Shown here: one piece after another, positions 15,059 through 22,658 of the stretch
Numbering within the stretch: the first letter of the stretch is position 1
Layout: each line of letters begins with the position of its first letter
Assembly (NCBI RefSeq): GCF_001571145.1
Contig: NZ_BCTF01000002.1
Coordinates: 62,001-126,000, forward strand
Source of the DNA: Hydrogenophaga flava NBRC 102514
GTDB taxonomy: Bacteria > Pseudomonadota > Gammaproteobacteria > Burkholderiales > Burkholderiaceae_C
Length of the DNA stretch: 64,000 nucleotides
Reading direction: 5' to 3'
The notes under the pieces: model-generated
The model's input: only the letters and a program-made list of their open reading frames with translations
The model's database searches: none
Told to the model about the DNA's origin: nothing
Program-made: the position numbers and the translations under genes

Positions 15059-16958
15059 TTCTGTTGAACATCAGCGGCGCCAGCCGCTCGATGTAAAAGG
15101 CTGCGGCACCTGTGGACAGGTGCCCGTAGTCGTAGGAGAGCGGTTGCGTGGCGTCTTCTGACAGACGGGTCAGGCATCCTTGGGCATTGCAGAAGAAGTC
15201 CATCCCCGAGATGAACTCGATGCCCATCTTTCGGGCGCGCTCGCGCATGATCTCGGTCGCCCTGCGCACCTCTGGGTCGAGAAATTCCTCGCCCAGCCGC
15301 AGGGGGGGACGCGCCTGCACAGGCCCCTTTTTCCATTCCTCCAGCAGGATCTGCGGCAGGTGCTTCCTCCAGTAGGGAACGGCGCCCAGCATGATGATCC
15401 GGGGCACTCCTGCCTGTTTGACCTGCTCCACCGTGGCTTCTAGGTTGCGCAGGTCGTAGCGCTTGTTGTGCCACCAGGAGTAGAGAATCACGATGTCGGG
15501 CTTGGTGTCCCGGATCGCCTGGATGTTGGCGTCGTTGAGGCTTCTGCACAGTGGCCTGGGTTCGATGTCCAGCACCGACGGACAGATGGCGGCGGTGCGT
15601 TCCGCCAGGCCAAACTCGTGGCGGCCTGATTCTTTCAGCGCCTTGAAGCCCGGGTACAGCGACCCCGCGTGCGAATCCCCCCAGATGAAGACCAGCGGCC
15701 GTTTCTGTTCGATGCAGAACGGTTTGTAGTGGGATGGGGGCAGGCGGTAGTCCAGCATGCAGTCCTTGTCCCGCCAGCCGTTGACGACGGCCGACCGGCC
15801 CCCGGTGGACATGAGGTGGCGCACCAGCTCAGGAATGCGCTGTTCGAAACCGTTGTGGCGGTGGATGGCGAGGCCGGCGACCGGGATCAGGCACAGGCCA
15901 GCGCAGAGGGCGGTGGTGACCACCGTGCCATTCATGCGCCCCAAGCGGATCGGCTTTTCGAGGAGCCGGTGGGTTGCCCAGGCCAGGACGAAGGCCAGTG
16001 CCATCCACGCCAGCGGCTGCGCCCAGCCTGGCTCGCCCGCGGTTTTGAAGTGGGCAAAGGATTGCAGCGGCCAGTGCCACAGGTACAGCGGGTAGCTGAT
16101 GAAGCCAATCCCCACCAAGAGTTTGTTCGACAGCACGACCCGGTTGAGCCCGGCCGAGGGGCCCGCTGCGATCAGCAGTGCTGTTCCCAGCGTGGGCAGC
16201 AGCACCCACCAGCCAGCGGGTGTTGCCTCCGACGCGATGTTCATCAGCGCCAGCGTCAGCAGAGCCGCACCGGTCCAGGCGAGTGTATTCGGGTGTCTGG
16301 CAGGTGCTTTTGCTGGCCTCGTGGCCAGCAGCGCACCGGCCAGCAGCGCCAAGAGCAGGGCCGCCGCGGGGCGGAACGTCGCCATGGTCTGGTCTTGCGC
16401 CAGATACAGATACAGATGCAGAAGGAAGGACAGCAGCAACGCGGCCGCGGTCCAGCGCATCGTGTGCAGGCGCCAGCGGTGCAGCGCCCACAGCGTCAAA
16501 GACCACAGCAGGCAGAACTGCACCCACAAGGCCAGCGGCCAGAGATGCAGCAGTGGCTGGCTGGCAGATCCGGCAGCAAAGGAGCCAGCTATTGCAGTGA
16601 AGTTGGATCCGAACGTGCTGGCTGCTACGGCCTGTTGTCCCAGTTGGCGGTAGTCGGCCGGCGGCAACAGAAACCAGCCCGCGACCAGCACCGCGGCCAG
16701 CACCAGGAGCAGAGCAGGGAAGAGGCGCCGGATGCCCCGTGCGTAGAAGTCGCCGAAGCTGAAGCCCGGGTTCTGCAGCCCCGAGAGGATGCTTGAGCTG
16801 ATCAGATAGCCGGAAACGACGAAAAAGACGCCGAGGCCTGCAAAACCCCCGCCGAGGACGTCGGGAAAGGCCTGCTGGAGCAGCACGGACCCGACCGCCA
16901 CTGCCTTCAGGCCATCAAGGTCGGGACGGTGCGAGGCGACAAGGGCTTTGGCAGACAT
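15051..16958 (-). CDS. Acyltransferase-3/SGNH fusion protein with degenerate acyltransferase site
   Basis: A 635-residue OafA/OafB-like protein: a ten-helix acyltransferase-3 domain (about 1-370) followed by a periplasmic SGNH domain. The SGNH site looks intact: GDSHA with S429, and D610/H613 in YDYGH. The membrane half is altered at conserved positions: K18-x10 is followed by Q29 instead of histidine, the usual GVDVFF reads GLGVFF (G43), and the usual WSLAVEEQF reads WPLALWVQF (P141, W145, V146). The family O-acetylates polysaccharides. Position at the end of the O-antigen locus fits glycan modification, but canonical acyl transfer is doubtful. It overlaps the shared hairpin at its 3-prime end. 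Confidence 0.85.
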   Translation of the reverse strand: MSAKALVASHRPDLDGLKAVAVGSVLLQQAFPDVLGGGFAGLGVFFVVSGYLISSSILSGLQNPGFSFGDFYARGIRRLFPALLLVLAAVLVAGWFLLPPADYRQLGQQAVAASTFGSNFTAIAGSFAAGSASQPLLHLWPLALWVQFCLLWSLTLWALHRWRLHTMRWTAAALLLSFLLHLYLYLAQDQTMATFRPAAALLLALLAGALLATRPAKAPARHPNTLAWTGAALLTLALMNIASEATPAGWWVLLPTLGTALLIAAGPSAGLNRVVLSNKLLVGIGFISYPLYLWHWPLQSFAHFKTAGEPGWAQPLAWMALAFVLAWATHRLLEKPIRLGRMNGTVVTTALCAGLCLIPVAGLAIHRHNGFEQRIPELVRHLMSTGGRSAVVNGWRDKDCMLDYRLPPSHYKPFCIEQKRPLVFIWGDSHAGSLYPGFKALKESGRHEFGLAERTAAICPSVLDIEPRPLCRSLNDANIQAIRDTKPDIVILYSWWHNKRYDLRNLEATVEQVKQAGVPRIIMLGAVPYWRKHLPQILLEEWKKGPVQARPPLRLGEEFLDPEVRRATEIMRERARKMGIEFISGMDFFCNAQGCLTRLSEDATQPLSYDYGHLSTGAAAFYIERLAPLMFNRTR

Positions 16959-17047
16959 GGGCTGGCGGCTGCGTCGGTGGCGCCAGGGGTCGGCAGAGCG
17001 CCGACGTGATCGGCACCCGGGCCTTCAGGAGCCCGGATGTCCGGCGA

Positions 17048-18187
17048 TCACGCGTACAACTGGCGGGCGATGGTGTGAGCCAAGGAGTCGGGCAACTCGA
17101 CGTCATCGAACATCAGCATCTGACCGGCACTCACCGAGCGGGTCAGCACCGCGTCCTGGATCATGCCGATGGGGACGTGACCCTTGACGTCGGTGATGCG
17201 GGCTGCCTCGCCGCGCACCTGGAATCCACCGATGGCCCGGTCAATGCGCGTGCCGGCGGGCATGTCGTGTTTGGCAATGCCCACAATGGAGATGGACGGG
17301 CTGCTGGAGTTGTTCAGCAGCACACCACCGCCGTGGAGCACCCGCCGCACGGTCTTGATGATCTCGTACTGGCAGAGGTGGAACGGACGGACCAGCACAT
17401 AGTAGGGGCCGTCGCCCAGCTTGAGGTAGTTCAGCGCCTTCCACTCGGACTTGTCGTGCGTGCCGACCACGAAGACACCCGCGTTGCCCGGTGCGAGCAC
17501 GTAGTCGGAGATGGCCTGCCCCCGCTCGGCCGCTCCGCGCGCCAGCTCGATGGCCGCCTTGGTGACGTCGGTGGTCTTGGGGCCTTCCATGCCCTGGCGC
17601 GTGATCGTGCCGCCAAAGCCGTTGGCCACCAGGGCCTGCTCGATCTGGATCTTGGTGCCGTCGGTGAACGAGGTGGTCTGCTCGACGCTGATGCCCTGCT
17701 TGCCGGCCCAGTACGCCATTTCTTCGGGCGTCGGATGGTGGTTCAGAAAGCCCTTCATGTTGCCGTACACGAGGGGCTTGAAGCCCATCATCACCGCTTC
17801 TTCTCGCAGGGCGGCGATCGAGCCGGGCTGGTCGCCTTCCGCCTCGGTGAGGAGACCCTTGTCGGCGAAGTAGGAGCCGGTGGTGACGTGGAACTCGGAG
17901 TTCATCGTGACGACCGGCTTGCCGGCCTTCAACGCGATATCGATGATGCGCGTGGCGTGCAGCACGTCACCGCTGCATTCGACAATCAGGTCGGACTTGT
18001 CCAGGAGTTCCTGCTCCGAGTGCGTGAAGCGGTCGGTGCAGGGAAATCCTTCGACGCTGGCGGCGAGGCGCCGGGTGAGCACGGCGCTCAGGGTCAGGTC
18101 GGTGGCGTGGTTGTGCAGCAGCCGGGCAAAGCCACTGGCAATGAAGCCGGTTCCGACCAGGCCGATGCGTTTTTGGGGGCTGTTCAT
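17048..18187 (-). CDS. NAD(P)-binding homoserine-dehydrogenase-like protein with C-terminal SAF domain
   Basis: A 379-residue protein. The N-terminal Rossmann motif is IGLVGTGFIASGFARLL; the middle resembles the NAD-binding and catalytic part of homoserine-dehydrogenase-like oxidoreductases. The last 80 residues look like a SAF domain (GHVPIGMIQDAVLTRSVSAG, then QMLMFDDVELP), as in sialic acid synthases and altronate dehydratases. The start at 18187 (MNSPQKR) was chosen over a TTG at 18202. It is downstream of the WbpM-like gene in the polysaccharide locus and may act on an acidic or keto sugar precursor. Substrate unknown. Confidence 0.7.
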   Translation of the reverse strand: MNSPQKRIGLVGTGFIASGFARLLHNHATDLTLSAVLTRRLAASVEGFPCTDRFTHSEQELLDKSDLIVECSGDVLHATRIIDIALKAGKPVVTMNSEFHVTTGSYFADKGLLTEAEGDQPGSIAALREEAVMMGFKPLVYGNMKGFLNHHPTPEEMAYWAGKQGISVEQTTSFTDGTKIQIEQALVANGFGGTITRQGMEGPKTTDVTKAAIELARGAAERGQAISDYVLAPGNAGVFVVGTHDKSEWKALNYLKLGDGPYYVLVRPFHLCQYEIIKTVRRVLHGGGVLLNNSSSPSISIVGIAKHDMPAGTRIDRAIGGFQVRGEAARITDVKGHVPIGMIQDAVLTRSVSAGQMLMFDDVELPDSLAHTIARQLYA

Positions 18188-18218
18188 GGTGAGTGATGAC
18201 AATGATTTGTGAGGCCGC

Positions 18219-20144
18219 TCAGACGCTGTAGCGCAAGCGGCTGTCGGATTCCTGCCCCGCTTCCTGCGGCGCGTAGCCGGACACCAGCTCGGTCAGGAGT
18301 TCCTTGGTACCTTCGACGTTCCGTTGCTCCAGCAGGGATTCCAGCTGCTGGAGTTTTTCCAGCAGCACAGGCCAGGCGACGAACTCTTCGTGGGCCTTCA
18401 TGATGCGGGGATGGGAGGTCGGGCGCGGGTTGTTGCCGATCAGGAGTTCCTCGAACAGCTTCTCGCCCGGGCGCAGGCCCGTGATCTCGATCTCGATGTC
18501 CCCTTCGGGGTTGTTCTCGTCACGCACGCAGAGACCGGAGAGCTCGATCATCCGGGTGGCCAGGTCCATGATCTTGACGGGATCGCCCATGTCCAGCACG
18601 AACACGTCGCCCCCCTTGGCCATGGCGCCTGCCTGGATCACCAGCTGGGCTGCCTCTGGGATGGTCATGAAGTAGCGCGTGATGTCCGGGTGGGTCAGCG
18701 TGATGGGACCTCCATCGCGTATCTGGCGCCGGAACTTGGGAACCACCGAGCCGGAGGAGCCCAGCACGTTGCCGAAACGGACCATCGAAAAACGCGTTTT
18801 CGGAGCCGTGGCCGCCAGCGCCTGCAGCGCCATTTCCGCCAGGCGCTTGGACGCGCCCATGATGTTGGTCGGGCGCACCGCCTTGTCGGTGCTGATGAGC
18901 ACGAAGTCGCTCACGCCGTGTTCCGCCGCCGCCCTGGCGGCTGTGAGGGTGCCCAGGGTGTTGTTCCGGATGCCTTCGATCGGGTTGTGCTCCACCAGGG
19001 GCACATGCTTGTAGGCCGCTGCGTGGTAGACGGTGTCGGGCTTCCAGTCGGCGAAGATCTCGTTGAGTCGCTGCGCGTCACGCACAGAGGCGAGCACCGG
19101 CACCAGCAGGGTCGCGTTGTCGTCGATCTTCTCCTGCAGTTCCTGCTGGATCTCGTAGAGCGCAAATTCGCTCTGCTCGATCAGTACGAGTGTGCTTGGA
19201 TTCACCGACAGGATCTGACGGCACAGCTCACTGCCGATGGAGCCGCCGGCCCCGGTCACCAGCACCACCTTGTCGGTGATGTTGCGTCCCAGCAGGATGT
19301 GGTTGGGCGCGACCGGTTCGCGGCCGAGCAGGTCGTCGATGTCCAGTTCGCGCAGGTCTGAAGTGCTGACCATGCCCTGCGCCAGTTCGCTGACGGCGGG
19401 CAGGGTGCGCACCTGGACATGGGCCCGCAACATCTGCGCGATCATTTCGTTGCGCCGGTGGCGGCTGACCGAGGGGATGGCGAGCAGGACGGTGCTGACC
19501 TGCAGCGAGGTCACCAGGCCCGGTAGATCGGCGGGGCTGTAGATCGACAGACCATTGAGCACATGGCCGTGCAGCCGGTCGTCGTCGTCCAGAAAACCAA
19601 CCACCCGCATCTCGTGGCTGTTGGCCATGGCCGCCGCCAGCTGGCGCCCGGCGTTGCCGGCGCCGTAGATCAGCACTCTGGGCAGGGCCACCATCCGCAG
19701 CTGATTGCGGTAGAGACCTCCGAGCCAGAAACGGGCCAGCATGCGCGACGCACCGACGGTCAGGAGCAGCAGCATCGGTTGGATCAGACCCACCGTGCGG
19801 GGCACGCCGTCCACCCCGTAGGCGGTGAACACCGTGGCAAACAGCAGACCGTAGACCGCTGTTGCCTTCAGGATGGTCTGCAGCGCGGACAGACCGGTGT
19901 AGCGGAAGATGGCCCGGTAGAAACCATTGACCACAAAGATGGGCAGCGCCAGCAGCAGCGACACGCCGACGGCCCACATGGGTTGCCAGTAGCTGTCGCC
20001 CGACAGCTTGACCCACTCGCCCAGGCGCAGGTAGTACGACAACCAGACTGTGAGAATGCACAGTGCGGCGTCCACCGACAGCACCACCACCCGCTTGGCA
20101 GGGCGGGGCATGGCCAGAATGGGCTGTGCGAATCGGTTCAGCAT
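18219..20144 (-). CDS. Membrane nucleoside-diphosphate-sugar 4,6-dehydratase (WbpM/CapD/FlaA1-like)
   Basis: A 641-residue inner-membrane enzyme. Four N-terminal transmembrane helices lead to a CoA-binding-like domain (YGAGNAGRQLAAAM) and then the catalytic short-chain dehydrogenase domain, with GAGGSIGSELCRQI, STDKAVRPTN and MVRFGNVLGSSGSV. WbpM-type enzymes convert UDP-GlcNAc to the 4-keto-6-deoxy intermediate for UDP-QuiNAc or UDP-FucNAc. It is the last of the trio with the WbpV-like reductase and the priming sugar transferase, as in Pseudomonas O-antigen loci. Full family length; 22 bases after the sugar transferase gene. Confidence 0.92.
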   Translation of the reverse strand: MLNRFAQPILAMPRPAKRVVVLSVDAALCILTVWLSYYLRLGEWVKLSGDSYWQPMWAVGVSLLLALPIFVVNGFYRAIFRYTGLSALQTILKATAVYGLLFATVFTAYGVDGVPRTVGLIQPMLLLLTVGASRMLARFWLGGLYRNQLRMVALPRVLIYGAGNAGRQLAAAMANSHEMRVVGFLDDDDRLHGHVLNGLSIYSPADLPGLVTSLQVSTVLLAIPSVSRHRRNEMIAQMLRAHVQVRTLPAVSELAQGMVSTSDLRELDIDDLLGREPVAPNHILLGRNITDKVVLVTGAGGSIGSELCRQILSVNPSTLVLIEQSEFALYEIQQELQEKIDDNATLLVPVLASVRDAQRLNEIFADWKPDTVYHAAAYKHVPLVEHNPIEGIRNNTLGTLTAARAAAEHGVSDFVLISTDKAVRPTNIMGASKRLAEMALQALAATAPKTRFSMVRFGNVLGSSGSVVPKFRRQIRDGGPITLTHPDITRYFMTIPEAAQLVIQAGAMAKGGDVFVLDMGDPVKIMDLATRMIELSGLCVRDENNPEGDIEIEITGLRPGEKLFEELLIGNNPRPTSHPRIMKAHEEFVAWPVLLEKLQQLESLLEQRNVEGTKELLTELVSGYAPQEAGQESDSRLRYSV

Positions 20145-20166
20145 CGTGTGGGCGTCGAATCGTGTG

Positions 20167-20727
20167 TCAGTGGGTCACCCCGTCGCGGCGCAGCACGCGC
20201 CACGCCGTGAGGAAAATGATCTTCAGGTCCAGTCCCAGCGACCTCTTCTGCAGGTACTCGGCATCCAGCCGGACTTTCTCGGGAATCGGCAACTCGTCCC
20301 GACCGTGAATCTGGGCCCAGCCCGTCAGGCCGGGGACCAGCCGGTGAACACCGGCCTCGGTACGCAAGGCGATCAGATCGTCCTGGTTGAACAGGGCGGG
20401 GCGTGGCCCCACCAGACTCATGTCGCCTTTCAGGATGCTCCAGAGCTGTGGAAGCTCGTCCAGACTGGTTTTTCGCAGAAAGGAGCCCACTGGCGTCAGA
20501 TACCGGTCGGGATCTGACAGCAGGTGGGTGGCCACGGCGGGCGTGTCCAGTCGCATGCTGCGAAATTTGGGCATCTTGAAAATGCGGTTGTCCCGGCCGA
20601 TGCGATCACTCCAGTAGAGGGCGGGACCGGGTGAGGTCCAGCGAACCACCAAGGCGATCAACCCGATGGGCAGCAGCAGGATGGCGGCCGCGCACAGCGC
20701 AAAGAACAGGTCGAAGGCGCGTTTCAT
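20167..20727 (-). CDS. Priming sugar-1-phosphate transferase (short bacterial sugar transferase)
   Basis: A 186-residue monotopic membrane enzyme that transfers a sugar-1-phosphate to undecaprenyl phosphate, the first step in building a lipid-linked glycan. It has one N-terminal membrane segment (residues about 5-30), then PKFRSMRLDT and the catalytic signature DELPQLWSILKGDMSLVGPR. It is the short, PglC/WecP-like form without the extra helices of WbaP. The ATG overlaps the preceding epimerase gene (ATGA). The neighbouring WbpM/WbpV-like enzymes suggest UDP-QuiNAc or UDP-FucNAc as donor. Confidence 0.93.
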   Translation of the reverse strand: MKRAFDLFFALCAAAILLLPIGLIALVVRWTSPGPALYWSDRIGRDNRIFKMPKFRSMRLDTPAVATHLLSDPDRYLTPVGSFLRKTSLDELPQLWSILKGDMSLVGPRPALFNQDDLIALRTEAGVHRLVPGLTGWAQIHGRDELPIPEKVRLDAEYLQKRSLGLDLKIIFLTAWRVLRRDGVTH

Positions 20728-21665
20728 GCCATCACATCCTGTACCGCGAGACGCAGGCCCTGCTCCACCGTCAACCGGGGCGTCCAGCCTAAAACCTGTC
20801 TAGTATGCCCGATGTCGACCTGCAGCGACCCGATCAGTCGGTCGATTTGAGGGCCTCGACCCAGCAATTTTCCCGCCATGCGCAACCAGGTCACAGGCAC
20901 CGGCCACAGCCGGGCGGGCCGGCCCATGGCACGCGCGAGTGCGCGCACCAGGTCCGGCGTCGAAAGATCATGGCCGTCCGATGCCAGAAAGGTGTGCCCT
21001 GCGGCGGCGGGCTGTTCCACGCAGCGGAGCAGCAGATCGGTCAGGTTGCCCAGCGCCAGGAGCGAGCGCCGGTTGTCCACCGCGCCCAGCGGCAGCGGCG
21101 TGCCGTGGGCCACCGCCTTCATGAGTTTGAGGAAGTTGGCTTTCACCCCGGGACCGTAGACCAGGGGCGGCCGGACCACCACCAGTTCAAGGCCGGTTCT
21201 TCCGGCTACCTCGTGAAGGGCTTGTTCGGCCTCCCATTTCGACTGACCGTAGGCGTCTTCAGGCGCTGGCGCCATGCCGGACGTGAACGGGTGACCCGGC
21301 GCCGTGTGCTCGCCATGCACCTTGAGTGAACTCAGGAACACCAGCCTGCGAACACCCGCAGCAGCTGCTGCGACGGCCAGGGAGCGGCTGCCCTCGACAT
21401 TGACCCGCCGGTAGGACTGTAGTGGGTCGGGGTCGGTGTCCTGCACCATGTGCACCCGGGCGGCGCAATGGATCACGCAGTCGACCCCCTGCAGGCTCTG
21501 GCCCCAGTCGGTTCCTGGTCCCAGCTCTCCAACGGCCCAGGTGTCTTCTTCGCCGGACGCGGAGCGCGTGATGGCCCGGACAGAGAATCCGTGGGCCTTC
21601 AGGTGCTGGCAAAGGGCGCGCCCGACAAAACCGTGGGCGCCGGTGACGGCCACGATCACGGTCAT
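20724..21665 (-). CDS. NAD-dependent sugar epimerase/reductase (WbpV-like)
   Basis: A 313-residue short-chain dehydrogenase with the nucleotide-binding motif VTGAHGFVGRALCQHL, the segment FLSSLKVHGE and the catalytic YGQSK pair. Length and context fit the 4-keto reductases that complete UDP-QuiNAc or UDP-FucNAc after WbpM. It has 4-base overlaps at both ends: its ATG (21663-21665) overlaps the glycosyltransferase stop, and its stop overlaps the sugar transferase ATG. The upstream extension of the open frame is not coding for this protein. Confidence 0.85.
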   Translation of the reverse strand: MTVIVAVTGAHGFVGRALCQHLKAHGFSVRAITRSASGEEDTWAVGELGPGTDWGQSLQGVDCVIHCAARVHMVQDTDPDPLQSYRRVNVEGSRSLAVAAAAAGVRRLVFLSSLKVHGEHTAPGHPFTSGMAPAPEDAYGQSKWEAEQALHEVAGRTGLELVVVRPPLVYGPGVKANFLKLMKAVAHGTPLPLGAVDNRRSLLALGNLTDLLLRCVEQPAAAGHTFLASDGHDLSTPDLVRALARAMGRPARLWPVPVTWLRMAGKLLGRGPQIDRLIGSLQVDIGHTRQVLGWTPRLTVEQGLRLAVQDVMA

Positions 21666-22609
21666 TGCGGACGGCGGTCCCGGTTCTCCAATGTCAGCGA
21701 GCGGACCTCTTCCATCAGCTTGCGGTTGGCCGACAGCAGGTCGGCCACAAAAGCGATCAGGATGGTTTGGAAGCCAATGATCAGCAGGGAGCTGGCCAGG
21801 ATCAGGGACTGGATATGTCCGTCGTAGTCCATGGTCAGCCATTTGTAGAGGAACCGCAGGCCGATGATGAAACCCAGTGTGAACAGGGCGATGCCGATGC
21901 TGGCGAAGAAGCGGAACGGACGGTAGATCACGAACACCCGGATGATCGTGACGATGCTGCGCTGGATGTAGGAGGCAATGCTCTTGACCAGGCGCGACGG
22001 GCGGAGATCGCCATTGACGCGGATCGGCACCGAGGTGATGGCCATGTTCTTCTGGCCCGCCTGAATGATGGTTTCCAGCGTGTAGGTGTAGTCGGAGAAC
22101 ACGGTCAGCCGGCGTGCGGCGGAGCGGCTCATGGCGCGGAAGCCGCTGGGCGCATCGGGGATGCTGGTCTTGCTGGCCACCCGAACCACCCAGCTGCCCA
22201 GCTTCTGCAGCAGCTTCTTGATCGGGCTGAAGTGCTCGATGGCGGCAATGGGGCGGGCACCGATCACGATGTCGGCCCTGCCCTCCAGGATCGGGCGGGT
22301 CAGCGCGGGGATGTCGTCGGCGTTGTACTGGTTGTCGGCGTCGGTGTTGACGATCACGTCGGCACCGTGTTCCAGGCAGGCCTGCAGACCGTTCATGAAG
22401 CCACGCGCTAGGCCCTGGTTGCGGGTGTGGCGCACCACGTGGTCGACGCCGTGGGCCAGGGCCACCTCGACCGTGTTGTCGGTGCAGCCGTCGTCGATGA
22501 TGAGCCACTCGACCTTGTCGAAGCCGGGCACTTCGCGCGGCAGGGCCGCCAGGGCGATGCCCAGGGTGGCGGCTTCGTTGTAGCAGGGGATCTGGATGAT
22601 GAGTTTCAA
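21662..22609 (-). CDS. GtrB-like polyprenyl-phosphate glycosyltransferase (GT2)
   Basis: A 315-residue GT2 enzyme. The catalytic domain begins IQIPCYNEAATLGIALAALP and contains IIDDGCTDNT and the metal-binding NTDADNQY. Two C-terminal transmembrane helices (about 230-295) place it with GtrB/DPM1-type enzymes that load a sugar onto undecaprenyl phosphate at the cytoplasmic face. The adjacent upstream gene encodes a GT-C-like membrane protein that could use the lipid-linked sugar in the periplasm. It overlaps the next gene by 4 bases. Confidence 0.88.
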   Translation of the reverse strand: MKLIIQIPCYNEAATLGIALAALPREVPGFDKVEWLIIDDGCTDNTVEVALAHGVDHVVRHTRNQGLARGFMNGLQACLEHGADVIVNTDADNQYNADDIPALTRPILEGRADIVIGARPIAAIEHFSPIKKLLQKLGSWVVRVASKTSIPDAPSGFRAMSRSAARRLTVFSDYTYTLETIIQAGQKNMAITSVPIRVNGDLRPSRLVKSIASYIQRSIVTIIRVFVIYRPFRFFASIGIALFTLGFIIGLRFLYKWLTMDYDGHIQSLILASSLLIIGFQTILIAFVADLLSANRKLMEEVRSLTLENRDRRPQ

Positions 22610-22658
22610 GAGGAACTCCGTGGAAGGTTGCGGCGTGTGTGGGTGTCGTGCCGGCGGG

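Noticed and set aside
17017..17036. CCGGGC/GCCCGG hairpin between the acyltransferase and SAF-dehydrogenase genes
   Set aside because: An 8-base loop and no T run on either strand; too weak to call a terminator.
20724..22508. A 594-codon open frame covering the WbpV-like gene and part of the GtrB-like gene
   Set aside because: The reductase clearly begins with MTVIVAVTGAHGF at 21665; upstream codons are an antisense-frame artefact of high GC.
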